A stretch of 64,000 nucleotides of DNA from an uncultured Lachnospiraceae bacterium (GTDB taxonomy: Bacteria; Bacillota; Clostridia; Lachnospirales; Lachnospiraceae): NCBI GenBank assembly GCA_910585605.1, contig CAJUFL010000002.1, forward strand, positions 74,843-138,842, read 5' to 3'. Below, in pieces: positions 8,634 to 17,596 of this stretch. A program made the translations under genes and the position numbers. Position 1 is the stretch's first letter. Every line of letters starts with the position of its first letter. The notes below the pieces were generated by a model. It had not been told where the DNA came from, did not search any database, and saw only the letters and a program-made list of their open reading frames with translations.

Positions 8634-9272
8634 TTATTCTGTTGCACTCTTCTTTGAATTATAATACTCTTCAAATAACTTATTAGTTGCAGCAAGTGTA
8701 TCCTGCGAAATGCCCGGCAACTCACCACCCCAGGCTTTCTCTGCCAATTTGTATCCTTTTTCCACAGCTGCCTGCATTTTCTTCATCTTCTCTACATCAT
8801 CTCCAGCCAACGCACTTGCGAAATCAAATAATCGCTGGGATGTCTGCTTAACTCCATAATAACCATCTTCAGCAATATCTGCCTTAGCCTGAGCCTGTGT
8901 CTCTGCATCTACTGTATAATTGCCACTGGCTATAAACTTCCAGATACTATTTGCATGTCCATATGCACTGGTCTGCTGAGACATCATCTTGTTGACAAGG
9001 TTAACCAGATTCTGTTCTCTGGATGCCTGATCTGCCTTTAATTGTTTGATCAATGCTGCACGATCTGCTTTTGACATCTTATTTACAGAATATGTTGCCT
9101 TGCTGCTGTCTGAATTTTTCTCATAAACAGCTGCTTCCGAAGCTTTGTCACCAACAGCTGCCTCTTCTTTTACAGCATCTGCCTTGGTGCTTACCTTTTC
9201 CTCACTGCTAACCGGAGCTGTTGCACTATACCCGCCTGCATAACTATTAACACTTCCAAATTCCATTGCCAT
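8634..9272 (-). CDS. Uncharacterised 212-residue accessory protein
   Basis: Function not recognised. The N-terminus is MAMEFGSVNSYAGGYSA, similar to MEIGNAYAGYSAS of the next gene upstream. Residues 20-65 are low-complexity, rich in Ala/Lys/Glu/Ser; the rest is helical and soluble, with no signal peptide or membrane segment. The leader contains ATCAAGGAGGA, identical to the leaders of the genes at 9484-10815 and 21441-22250. It has its own terminator and a CCGATATA promoter. The disordered N-terminus would suit export by the flagellar apparatus, but no export signal can be proven from sequence. Confidence 0.65.
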   Translation of the reverse strand: MAMEFGSVNSYAGGYSATAPVSSEEKVSTKADAVKEEAAVGDKASEAAVYEKNSDSSKATYSVNKMSKADRAALIKQLKADQASREQNLVNLVNKMMSQQTSAYGHANSIWKFIASGNYTVDAETQAQAKADIAEDGYYGVKQTSQRLFDFASALAGDDVEKMKKMQAAVEKGYKLAEKAWGGELPGISQDTLAATNKLFEEYYNSKKSATE

Positions 9273-9387
9273 CTTTCATTCCTCCTTGATTTTTTTCGTA
9301 ATCCTTTACATTGATTATATTATAAGCCTAGCTCATAATGTCCATAATAACAAGATTCCTTCCCTAGAATCTGCTTTTATTATATAG

Positions 9388-9440
9388 TATATCGGATTTT
9401 CTATCAATATCTAAATAGTAAATGACACAAAAATACCATT
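9388..9440 (-). promoter_or_regulatory. CCGATATA promoter element with a weak LytTR-like box
   Basis: Minus-strand CCGATATA (9388-9395) with a TAGA -35 candidate 14 bp upstream. TATACT overlaps the same site, so a sigma-A reading is also possible. AAATACCAT at 9431-9439 lies exactly 36 bp upstream of the CCG, matching the LytTR-box position at other genes but with a base missing. Confidence 0.45.
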
Positions 9441-9483
9441 TTTATCAAAAAAATTATTTTTTTGTATCAAATAGCAATATCTG

Positions 9484-10815
9484 TCATAAAAGCAGATTGA
9501 TGGAAAAAGTATCTATCCCCTCTTCATTGCTGTGGTTATCTGAAGAAGAAACCTCTCTCATTCTCTGCTTTGCCTTTGCAATCATTGTCTTTACCTTAGC
9601 CACCTCGTTCTCATCACACATTCCGTTTCTTAATCCATTTTCACAATCAGACAAATCTTTAGCTAACAGATTTAAGACCATTCGGACATTTGCCGGTGTT
9701 TTTGCTGCTGCAAGCTGCCTTGCCCTCTTTGACTCATTAAATGTTATGGAACCGCCATGCGTTTCCGTCTCTATCTTCCCTTCCTTGTCGATCGTTATCT
9801 TCATACCCTGATAACCCTTCACATTTTCTTCGGCATGCTTAGCCATAACATCTGCACTTTCCAGACTTTCAAATAACTCCTGTCTTTTATTTTCATCGGA
9901 TAAACATTCCCTAAGATAACTTCCTGAAATCTTGACCATCCCCATTCTTACCGTATCATAGGTATGGGATAAATACTGCATCAGTTCTTTTGTGCTGCCA
10001 AAAACAGTCTGGTTCCCTGCTACCGGAACAGAAGAATCTTTTATATCATTATCAGAAGCAGTTACATAAATATCATCCTGATTTTTATATTTCGCTCTGC
10101 CAGATACATGCTGCATGGTGTCATATGCTCTTACTGGATCATTTGATGTATCCCCCTTATTTTGTCCATATGCATATGCTCCGCTTTCGTTTTCATCATA
10201 AACATAGTATCGATCAAGGCGGATACCCGCCCGCTCTTTCAGTTCATTTAGAACTTTTTCCTTCATCTCCCTTTTCTCGGCTGCTTTTTCCTTTCGCCCG
10301 GACTCCCGTTTTTGTTCTAATTTCTTCTGATTTATCTTATCCGTATTTTCCGAAAATGTTTCCAAGTAGGACTTTTTATCTGTCTTTCTTGTCACACACC
10401 AGCCACCCCAGTTCCCGTTTTCGTCACAGAACCATCCCTGGCTTACAACCTCCCATCCACTGGCAGCCAAGCTTTCCCTCTGCCTTTTCGCAAACTGGTC
10501 CAAATATTTTACATCCTCGTAAAACCTCTTAGTCGCCTCTTCATCCGTTCCCAGTTTTCCCAAAAACTGAGGATTGACAACAAAATTAACATCGTAACGA
10601 TTACCATAAGTCTGTCCATAAGAAACAGTTCCAGTAAAAAAAGCTGTATCCGGTATTTCCTTCTCCAGATTTCTCAAATAATCAGTACCTGTTAACCCTT
10701 TATCTGTTTCGTTTTTTACCTGCTCTGCTTCGCCATTATTAACAGTCATCAATTTTGATTCCGCCATATTCTGTCTGCTGGCAGAATAACCTGCATACGC
10801 ATTTCCAATCTCCAT
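9484..10815 (-). CDS. Uncharacterised coiled accessory protein, paralogue of the gene at 21441-22250
   Basis: Start placed at the ATG ending at 10815 (MEIGNAYAG), which follows ATCAAGGAGGAGTAAAA; the longer reading frame lacks a ribosome site. This gives 443 residues. Function unknown. Residues about 78-190 align with the 21441-22250 protein: NPQFLGKL, then DENGNWGGWCVTRKTDKK, then a long Lys/Glu-rich helix. The C-terminal half (GRAKYKNQDDIYVTASDND and following) is unique here. It has no signal peptide or membrane segment. A CCGATA promoter precedes it. Confidence 0.65.
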   Translation of the reverse strand: MEIGNAYAGYSASRQNMAESKLMTVNNGEAEQVKNETDKGLTGTDYLRNLEKEIPDTAFFTGTVSYGQTYGNRYDVNFVVNPQFLGKLGTDEEATKRFYEDVKYLDQFAKRQRESLAASGWEVVSQGWFCDENGNWGGWCVTRKTDKKSYLETFSENTDKINQKKLEQKRESGRKEKAAEKREMKEKVLNELKERAGIRLDRYYVYDENESGAYAYGQNKGDTSNDPVRAYDTMQHVSGRAKYKNQDDIYVTASDNDIKDSSVPVAGNQTVFGSTKELMQYLSHTYDTVRMGMVKISGSYLRECLSDENKRQELFESLESADVMAKHAEENVKGYQGMKITIDKEGKIETETHGGSITFNESKRARQLAAAKTPANVRMVLNLLAKDLSDCENGLRNGMCDENEVAKVKTMIAKAKQRMREVSSSDNHSNEEGIDTFSINLLL

Positions 10816-10947
10816 TTTTACTCCTCCTTGATTTTTGCAACCGACTTCACGCCACAAATATTTACACATGTAATCCTTTACATCCACATATGATGCAGGC
10901 TACACTGTCATAGCATACCTGCATCAAAATCTACTCTATATTATAGT

Positions 10948-10974
10948 TATCGGATAACAAATATAAATAATTTA
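10948..10974 (-). promoter_or_regulatory. TAAA-N17-CCGATA promoter element
   Basis: On the minus strand TAAA (10971-10974), 17 bp, then CCGATA (10948-10953). The plus-strand reading ATCGGATAACAAATATAAAT is nearly identical to the element in front of blaI (one difference in 20 bases). The spacer is one base longer than usual for sigma-D. TATAAT just downstream allows a sigma-A alternative. Confidence 0.45.
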
Positions 10975-11065
10975 CCCCTATACTAAATTCGCTCTTCTCA
11001 TATTGTAATGATATATGAAAATATAGTGTATGCTTCATCAATGACTTTTTGTTTTCCCTTTCCTC

Positions 11066-12265
11066 CTATCTTCCCTGTACCTGATACCTGCAATACACTT
11101 TTTTCCCGGCAAATACCAGAAGCACTGCCAACAGTACATATAAAAACGGTGCAAACTGCCATGAAGTAAGCTTCAGTCCAAAAAAGGAAATCAAACGCAT
11201 ATCTGTAAAACCTGCGTCTAATTTTAACATATTAATAGGAAAGAAATTCCAAATTTGCGAAAGTGCCCGCCATGTAACCGGAATCGGCACCAGCCTTGCC
11301 ATAAACAGAATTACTACCACTGTTGCTAAAGAACCGATATTGCTTTTTGTTATCTCAGAAAGTACCATGGTAAAAATACCTGTCAATACAGCTGAGATCA
11401 AAAGAATAAGCGTCATGATCAAAAATATCTGCCCATTCGTAAGTGGATACGAGTATACACTATAAAACAGCTGCATAATTGCTGAAAATCCCTCTTGTCC
11501 ATATGTAGCAAAAACACCTGCTGTTTCAATCAGCAAAAAGAAGGCCGTTACCAGAAAAGAGAACATCCCACCTGCCAGAATTTTAGCATAATAAATATCT
11601 TTTCTTCCCAGCCGGCTGCATAAAATCAACTGGTCAGTCTTTCTTCCATGCTCCTCTGTAAATACACTGCTCATGCATATTGCTATCAAAAAAGAAGTAT
11701 AGAGGCACACCATGTAAATCCCATTCATGCTGATCAGATCAGTGTACCCATCAGCATACTGATAGGTAAAAGGCTTTTCCAATCTATCCTCCTGTTCCCG
11801 CCAGTATGCTTTCTCCTTTTCCGTCAATTCATATTTCTCCTGGCTCTTTTTCACCGCAGCTTCCCTTGCATCATAAAACTCCTTCTCCGTTACAGTAAAG
11901 GGATTAATATCAGCAAACCGGGCTATTTCATACACAGTACTATAGGGTCTTACCTTAGTCTGATATTCCTCTGTCAGCATGTATTTTAACTCCTTATCCT
12001 CCATCCCTGCATATGCTTTTTTCATCTCATCAAACAAATCATTATCCAGCTTCCTCCCGGACAATTTTTCTCCGTTTTTTCTGTCAATGGCAAACCCGTC
12101 TTTATGTGTTTCCAAAAACTCTCCCTCTACATAAGAAGAACCAAACATTCTGGTCCCCGTTAAAAGCATATAGATCGTCAATAAAATACCCAGGGTAATC
12201 CATGTATTTTTCCGCTGCATAATCTTCTTTATCTCATAAAAAAACAATGTACCAAACTGCCCCAT
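11066..12265 (-). CDS. ABC transporter permease
   Basis: A 399-residue ABC-2-type permease: one N-terminal helix (about 20-38), a 160-residue charged loop, then five hydrophobic helices from about 180 to 390. It ends the operon ECF sigma - membrane protein - ATPase - permease, 17 bp after the ATPase stop. The substrate is unknown; exporters under ECF control often handle peptides or envelope-active compounds. Confidence 0.82.
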   Translation of the reverse strand: MGQFGTLFFYEIKKIMQRKNTWITLGILLTIYMLLTGTRMFGSSYVEGEFLETHKDGFAIDRKNGEKLSGRKLDNDLFDEMKKAYAGMEDKELKYMLTEEYQTKVRPYSTVYEIARFADINPFTVTEKEFYDAREAAVKKSQEKYELTEKEKAYWREQEDRLEKPFTYQYADGYTDLISMNGIYMVCLYTSFLIAICMSSVFTEEHGRKTDQLILCSRLGRKDIYYAKILAGGMFSFLVTAFFLLIETAGVFATYGQEGFSAIMQLFYSVYSYPLTNGQIFLIMTLILLISAVLTGIFTMVLSEITKSNIGSLATVVVILFMARLVPIPVTWRALSQIWNFFPINMLKLDAGFTDMRLISFFGLKLTSWQFAPFLYVLLAVLLVFAGKKVYCRYQVQGR

Positions 12266-12282
12266 TTTCTTCTTCCTTTCTT

Positions 12283-12987
12283 TTATTTACTATCTTCATC
12301 CTCAAAGTTTTCCAGATAAAATGCTTCCAGATCCTCTGTAATCTCCTCTCTTGCACCTTGAAAAATCAGCTGTCCGTTCTTCATCATCAAAATCGTATCC
12401 GCAATATGTTCTACATCCGACACAATATGGGTGGATAAGATAACAATACTGTCTTTTCCAAGCTCACCAATCAAATTCCGAAACCTTACTCTTTCTTTTG
12501 GGTCCAGACCGGCAGTAGGTTCATCCAATATGATTATCTTAGGATCATTTAATAATGCTTGGGCAATGCCAAGCCGCTGCTTCATTCCTCCTGAATATGT
12601 TTTTATTTTTTTTCCTGCCATATCCGTAAGGGCTACCATCTCTAAAAGCTCTTTTGTTTTCCTGACAGCCTGCTTTTTTCCAATTCCCTTTAATGCAGCC
12701 ATATATAACAAAAAATCCCAGCCTGTAAAATTAGGATAATACCCAAAATCCTGAGGTAAGTACCCCAGACATCCCCTGTATTCCTCCGTATTCACATCCA
12801 TTCCGTCAAAAGAAACCTCCCCTCCAGTAGGTGTTAAAATACCGCACAACATCCGCATTAACGTGGTCTTTCCGGCACCATTCGCCCCCAGCAGTCCATA
12901 CACCCCTTCCTGAAACTGAAAAGAAATTCTGTCCACTGCAATCTTATTTTTATACTGTTTTGTCAAACGGTCTACCACTAATTCCAT
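12283..12987 (-). CDS. ABC transporter ATP-binding protein
   Basis: Start placed at the ATG ending at 12987 (MELVVDRLTKQY), preceded by GGAATTGGTATGG-type sequence inside the end of the upstream gene; 234 residues. Walker A GANGAGKTT, signature YSGGMKQRLG and Walker B ILDEPTAGLDP are intact. It energises the permease encoded next. It overlaps the preceding membrane-protein gene by 10 bp, indicating translational coupling. Confidence 0.88.
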   Translation of the reverse strand: MELVVDRLTKQYKNKIAVDRISFQFQEGVYGLLGANGAGKTTLMRMLCGILTPTGGEVSFDGMDVNTEEYRGCLGYLPQDFGYYPNFTGWDFLLYMAALKGIGKKQAVRKTKELLEMVALTDMAGKKIKTYSGGMKQRLGIAQALLNDPKIIILDEPTAGLDPKERVRFRNLIGELGKDSIVILSTHIVSDVEHIADTILMMKNGQLIFQGAREEITEDLEAFYLENFEDEDSK

Positions 12988-13676
12988 ACCAATTCCTCCA
13001 TTTTGCGAATATTTTGTTTCCCTTCCATAATTATCAGATACATTATAAAACATACTACTGCAAACCAGATTCCTGTATATCTGGTCTGATAAATCCAGCT
13101 ATACTGTAATATGCTAAACTCCATCATTGCACTTACAAATATCCCCAGTCCAGCACAGGCATAAATTCCATCCTTTCCGGAAATTGTTCTTACCAGAATC
13201 AGACTTCCATATGCGGTAAACAGGTACGGAACAAGCAGATATAACACCGTTTCCAAAAGGTTTCCCCCTGCTAACAGGGCAAGAATCATTTCCAACACAA
13301 TATTTGCTATGCCTACAATAACCATTCTTGCCAAAACCACACTCTTTAATGAAAATCTCGCAGACATTTCCAATTCACTCATTCCCCATGTAATGGAACG
13401 AACACTTTCCGACACACCGACTACTGCAAGAAACGGCAGCATTGCAAGAATGGTGCAAAATACCCATTCCCTGTAAATATTTCCCATTACTACGGCTACA
13501 CCAAACAGGATAGCGGATGCAATCCATTCCCATTTAGTAATGTAAAAGCACTGCATCCACAGCATACTTCCGATATTCAAGGGAGGTAATTCTGCTTTTC
13601 GAAAAAATGCTCTTTTCCCGGCAGGTTTGGGTGCCTCATATATTTCTTTCAGCTGCTTTCTCATTTTCTGATTCAT
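12978..13676 (-). CDS. Membrane protein of the ECF sigma/ABC operon (possible anti-sigma or transporter subunit)
   Basis: A 232-residue protein: about 35 soluble N-terminal residues, then about six membrane helices. It overlaps the ECF sigma gene by 41 bp and the ATPase by 10 bp. Position suggests either an anti-sigma factor or a second ABC membrane subunit. I see no zinc-finger anti-sigma motif (HxxxCxxC), so the function is open. Confidence 0.7.
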   Translation of the reverse strand: MNQKMRKQLKEIYEAPKPAGKRAFFRKAELPPLNIGSMLWMQCFYITKWEWIASAILFGVAVVMGNIYREWVFCTILAMLPFLAVVGVSESVRSITWGMSELEMSARFSLKSVVLARMVIVGIANIVLEMILALLAGGNLLETVLYLLVPYLFTAYGSLILVRTISGKDGIYACAGLGIFVSAMMEFSILQYSWIYQTRYTGIWFAVVCFIMYLIIMEGKQNIRKMEELVWN

Positions 13677-14145
13677 CCGAAATTCTCCTTTCCAATTTTT
13701 TTAATACACTCTTTGTTTCCCTGTATAACGCAAATCTGGAAATTCCATAAAAGTTTGCCAGATCCGAAACCGGAACCTCATTCACATACCGGAGCAGCAC
13801 CAATTCCCTCTCATGTTCTGTAAGCTCATGCAGTGCCTGCCTGAGTATGACCGAATCCAACAATGCACTTTCCATATCTTCACCGGGCAGATTATCTGAA
13901 CGCTCCAAAGGCTTCCTTTTCCGATATTCATCTATACAGAGATTTCTTGCAACGGTATATAAAAATGCCAGCGGCCGCCCGGTATTCTCTATCCCCCTGC
14001 TTTCAAAATATCTCAGGAAGGCTTCTTGCGTAATATCCTCAGCTAATTGTGTATGGCGGAGCCTGTAATAACAATATCGGTAAACCCGGTCATACTGCTC
14101 CTCAAGATCGATTGACATACAAGATTCCTCCCTTATATTGAGCAC
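13636..14145 (-). CDS. ECF-type RNA polymerase sigma factor
   Basis: A 169-residue sigma-70-family protein with region 2 (YDRVYRYCYYRL to DITQEAFLRYFES, about 13-53) and region 4 (LTEHERELVLLRYVNEVPV to GISRFALYRETKSV, about 107-150). It heads an operon with a membrane protein and an ABC transporter, which it presumably controls along with itself. The first codons contain MLNIREESCMS; an internal start at residue 10 (MSIDLEEQYD), preceded by GGGAGGAATC, is the likelier one. Confidence 0.87.
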   Translation of the reverse strand: MLNIREESCMSIDLEEQYDRVYRYCYYRLRHTQLAEDITQEAFLRYFESRGIENTGRPLAFLYTVARNLCIDEYRKRKPLERSDNLPGEDMESALLDSVILRQALHELTEHERELVLLRYVNEVPVSDLANFYGISRFALYRETKSVLKKLERRISDESENEKAAERNI

Positions 14146-14181
14146 TTAATAAACAGCTTGCTGTAAATTCAGTGCCAAAAT

Positions 14182-14284
14182 ACACTTGACCACTTAGCCA
14201 TGCCTTTATACTTAGCGAGGTTTCCCTGATCTTAGTATGAAGGTATGCTTTAGCTGGTATTTTCGAGCTTAGTGGACATAGTGT
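14182..14284. repeat. Palindromic element, probably a dispersed repeat
   Basis: A roughly 103-bp imperfect palindrome in the gap between the ECF operon and the HEAT-like gene. The outer arms are CCACTTAG (14190-14197) and CTTAGTGG (14268-14275), and the inner arms CATGCCTTTATACTTAG (14199-14215) and CTTAGTATGAAGGTATG (14231-14247). It looks like a REP/MITE-type intergenic palindrome. There is only one copy in this window, so dispersal is inferred. Confidence 0.5.
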
Positions 14285-14344
14285 TTCCTACATAATGTTT
14301 AACGGATAACCCAGTTAAATGTGCGGAAATTTCTAAAATATTAT

Positions 14345-14389
14345 AAAAAAGTAACATTTGCCTTATCATACAACAAATGTTACTTTTTT
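14345..14389. terminator. Bidirectional terminator
   Basis: A perfect 16-bp palindrome, AAAAAAGTAACATTTG / CAAATGTTACTTTTTT with a 13-base loop, giving T runs on both strands. On the plus strand it would stop any rightward read-through. On the minus strand it lies between the HEAT-like gene (ending at 14407) and the ECF operon, insulating the two leftward units. Confidence 0.85.
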
Positions 14390-14406
14390 ATCTCTATTTA
14401 ACAAAC

Positions 14407-15540
14407 TTATGATTTCCTTGCATATTTCAGTTCCAGCTTCATCGTCTCATACTCATGCTGGCTAAATTCCTTACGATGGCTCTCTATTTTTTGTTCAATC
14501 TCGTCTGCCAGCTCATTGGATGCGGAACAATACATGGATTTTACCCAAATTCCTCTCCAGATTATGCTGTGGTACGGCTCCTCTTTTATTTCACATAAAT
14601 CCAGCAGACAGGACACCTTCTTCCATCCAGGCTCTTTTACCAAAAGCAGCAGTGCATACCGTTTCACCATGGGATTATCACATTGTAAAAACAGCTGCTT
14701 TAAAAAATCCACTCCGTGATGAACTCCCCATTTCCTACTGCCCATAAATGCTATTTTTATAAGGGCTGGCTCGTCTGCCTGAAGATATTTGGCATATAAC
14801 TCCTGTCCCTCTTCCTTTAATAAATTTGATAAAGAAAGCAATGCCGCCTTCACCACTTTTGGCTGTCTGGATTGTAAATACGGCATTACATACTGCACAT
14901 GGTCTTTATCCCCATTTTCTCCAATTCCCAAAACCGCTATATAAGAATCCCTTTTTTCCAATTCCGATAAATAGAAATCAACTATGGATATCTCCGTATG
15001 CTTCTCTATCATAAAACGTGCCAGTTCTCTGACTGCCTTACATTCATCCATTAGCAGCCCCTCTGCCCCATTCCATATATCCTTCCTGACCGAATACCAC
15101 ATTTCTGCCGCATACCGTCTGACTGCACTGCTTTTATCTCTTATATACCGGTTATAATCTGCTTCCTGTAATCCAAATCTCCCAATAATAGCATGTATCA
15201 ATATCCTTTTTGCAAATATGGACTTTTCCTTTTGCATCACCATTTCCATTTTCGCCCTGTCAAAAACCTCATGCCTGCATACAAAGCGGTAAAAACCATT
15301 TCTAACCGGAAGGGAATAGGATGCTATTTCGTTCAAATCCATTTCCAGTATGTATTCCTCCAACCGTTTCGCTATTGCATCGTTAATGTCCTGTAAATGC
15401 CGGTCACTCCTCCGCATAGAATTTTTTACTTTGAGAACAGCCGGTAGTGATTGAAACAGCTCTACCGGCTGTGCACTGTCTGCTCTAATAAGTGCACCTT
15501 TATAAGCTTCCTGTCGGACAGCTTCTACCCAGTCATTCAT
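14407..15540 (-). CDS. HEAT-like repeat protein of unknown function
   Basis: A 377-residue soluble, almost all-helical protein. Recurrent helical pairs such as KDHVQYVMPYLQSRQPKVVK and ALLSLSNLL suggest HEAT/ARM-type repeats from about residue 100 on. No catalytic motif, signal peptide or membrane segment is visible. It lies 37 bp after the metallophosphoesterase, so the two may be co-transcribed. Such repeats usually mediate protein binding; no specific function can be assigned. Confidence 0.6.
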   Translation of the reverse strand: MNDWVEAVRQEAYKGALIRADSAQPVELFQSLPAVLKVKNSMRRSDRHLQDINDAIAKRLEEYILEMDLNEIASYSLPVRNGFYRFVCRHEVFDRAKMEMVMQKEKSIFAKRILIHAIIGRFGLQEADYNRYIRDKSSAVRRYAAEMWYSVRKDIWNGAEGLLMDECKAVRELARFMIEKHTEISIVDFYLSELEKRDSYIAVLGIGENGDKDHVQYVMPYLQSRQPKVVKAALLSLSNLLKEEGQELYAKYLQADEPALIKIAFMGSRKWGVHHGVDFLKQLFLQCDNPMVKRYALLLLVKEPGWKKVSCLLDLCEIKEEPYHSIIWRGIWVKSMYCSASNELADEIEQKIESHRKEFSQHEYETMKLELKYARKS

Positions 15541-15577
15541 GCGAAGAATAAAATAGGGTAATGTATCCTTAACATTC

Positions 15578-16432
15578 TTATTTCTTACCCAACTCTACAC
15601 ATACGATTTCCGGTCTGTTAAAAATACGAACAGGTATGATACTATTTCCCAACCCTCTGCTCACGATCATGGAAGTATCATTTGCCTCATAAAGACCTTC
15701 TGTATATTCCGGGAAGAATCCCTGATCCGGTGCCACAATTCCACCTATCCACGGCAGTCTCACCTGCCCACCATGGGCATGTCCGGCCAGTACCAGGTCC
15801 ATTTTTGCATTACTATATGAAAGAAGGTTCTGCGGTTCATGAGCCAGAAGAACTGTAAATTTTTCTTCTGCTGATAAATCTTTCCTGTCATCGGAAATTA
15901 ACTGCTGCAAAGTATTATCTACTAAATTAGAATCATCCAGTCCAAACAAAAAAAAGCTGTCCTGTTTTACCCTGATTTCTTCTTTCCCATTATTAAGACA
16001 GTTTACCCCTTCCTGCTCTAACAGTTCCAGTAATGCCGCTTCGGTATCCTCTCCCAGCCATTTTTCATGATTCCCCGTTACATAATACACCGGTGCCATC
16101 AAAACGGCACCACGGATGAATTCCATCGCCTTTTCCATATCCGTATGATTGCTGTCCACCAGATCCCCTGTTACCACAATCAAATCGGGGTTACAGACCT
16201 TGATCTTTTCTAACAGTCTTTTCTGATTTTTTCCAAATCGCTTGTTATGTAAATCAGAAATCTGTACAATCCGATAGCCATCTAAATCTTCTCCGATTTT
16301 ATCCGTTTCGAATACATACCGGGACGTAACTAAGGCATTGTTCTGCCAGAAAAAGAAAAGAAGCAGGCATATACTAATACCAAATATCCATATACATTTT
16401 TTCATCCGTTTCCTTTGGGAATGCCCTGCCAT
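15578..16432 (-). CDS. Membrane-anchored metallophosphoesterase (YkuE/YaeI type)
   Basis: A 284-residue calcineurin-like phosphoesterase. An N-terminal anchor (about 13-30) is followed by the full motif set: QISDLHNKRFG (about 57-67), TGDLVDSN (about 90-97), GNHEKW (about 120-125) and AGHAHGGQVRLP (about 216-227), which hold two metal ions. Relatives act on the outer face of the membrane, some on UDP-lipid sugars or phospholipids; the substrate here is unknown. Confidence 0.85.
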   Translation of the reverse strand: MAGHSQRKRMKKCIWIFGISICLLLFFFWQNNALVTSRYVFETDKIGEDLDGYRIVQISDLHNKRFGKNQKRLLEKIKVCNPDLIVVTGDLVDSNHTDMEKAMEFIRGAVLMAPVYYVTGNHEKWLGEDTEAALLELLEQEGVNCLNNGKEEIRVKQDSFFLFGLDDSNLVDNTLQQLISDDRKDLSAEEKFTVLLAHEPQNLLSYSNAKMDLVLAGHAHGGQVRLPWIGGIVAPDQGFFPEYTEGLYEANDTSMIVSRGLGNSIIPVRIFNRPEIVCVELGKK

Positions 16433-16476
16433 TCGTTATTCCTCATTACTAATTTTTTGATTCTTATATTTTATCA

Positions 16477-16680
16477 TTAATGCCCCTCTATATTGTCTGC
16501 AAAAGGTGCCAAATCCATATAATATATCAAAAAACACTCCTCATCCTCATCGGGTATTTTCAACATATCATAAACACGAGATAAATATCCGTACTCTTCA
16601 TGTGCTTTTTTCACATCTGATAATTTCTCAATTTGGAAACTCCACTCATCCATATCAGCATAATCTTTAAGACATTTCAA
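16477..16680 (-). pseudogene. Small reading frame, probable gene remnant
   Basis: An open frame of 67 codons whose C-terminal part (PDEDEECFLIYYMDLAPFAD) looks protein-like. It starts with TTG directly after an in-frame TGA, and no ribosome site is visible, so the N-terminus is probably lost. The 220 bp to its right contain nothing I can recognise. It could also be a small gene starting at the internal ATG (MDEWSFQ). Confidence 0.35.
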
Positions 16681-16903
16681 TCAAACTAATTCTAAATATT
16701 CATTGTACTAGTGTGTTAAATTATAGCATAACATTTGTTGCTCTGCATTAAAATTCTCCTTCACAGTAGCCGCCAAATGTATATGCAGATATTCTCACTT
16801 GGCTCGTTGCTCGAGGAAATTAAAGCTGTCCTAATAAACGAACAATAATCTCATAACTAAAATGCACATGACCAAAAAATATTACGAAAGGTAATACCTT
16901 CAC

Positions 16904-17596
16904 CTATTCCAGTCCATATTTCCTGTATGCAACGATAAACAGTGCAGCAAAAAACAACATATTTACCACCATGATACCGATATTCTCTATTTCAAGATGC
17001 ACGGTGCTGATCCGGTCAAGCATAATGCTGATTTGTTCTGAATATATGAATTTTGCTATCTTCCCGATTGTAGTATTAAACATTGACAGCATCGGCATAA
17101 ATGAAAAAATCATCATAACAGGTACGGCAACCGAAGACGCCATGATCTGTGTTTTACTCCAGATACCGATTGCTGCTCCTATCAGTACAGATGCCAAAAT
17201 GCCGATTGCCATAATCATTATAAAATAAAGTCTTTCCTGTGGTTTGTAACTGCCGGCCATACAGATTACCACTGTCCCCATCATGCAGGCAGCCCAAATA
17301 TAACTTCCGATTCCCAATAAATACTGGTGCGGTTTTACATTCGACATCATCAATACACGAAGCGTATTTTTTTCTTTCTCCTCTGCTATCACAGCAGCCA
17401 TACTCGTCAACGGTGCCATTCCCATGTACATGACAGCAAACAAATTCACAAAAAAATTTTCCGGCATCCCATCTATTTTTATTGCATTATTCATAATCAG
17501 AGTGAGAACCGGAAACATGATAAACTGAATTAAGACCGTTTTGTTTCCCCATGTATCCTTTAATTGTTTTTTCAAAATAGCAGCAATATTATTCAT
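16904..17596 (-). CDS. ABC-2 type transporter permease
   Basis: A 230-residue ABC-2 permease with six hydrophobic helices and the EEKEKNTLRVLMMSN loop (about 71-85) typical of this family. It overlaps the ATPase gene by 8 bp. It is last in the LytTR-DUF3021-ATPase-permease operon. The exported substrate is unknown. Confidence 0.85.
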   Translation of the reverse strand: MNNIAAILKKQLKDTWGNKTVLIQFIMFPVLTLIMNNAIKIDGMPENFFVNLFAVMYMGMAPLTSMAAVIAEEKEKNTLRVLMMSNVKPHQYLLGIGSYIWAACMMGTVVICMAGSYKPQERLYFIMIMAIGILASVLIGAAIGIWSKTQIMASSVAVPVMMIFSFMPMLSMFNTTIGKIAKFIYSEQISIMLDRISTVHLEIENIGIMVVNMLFFAALFIVAYRKYGLE

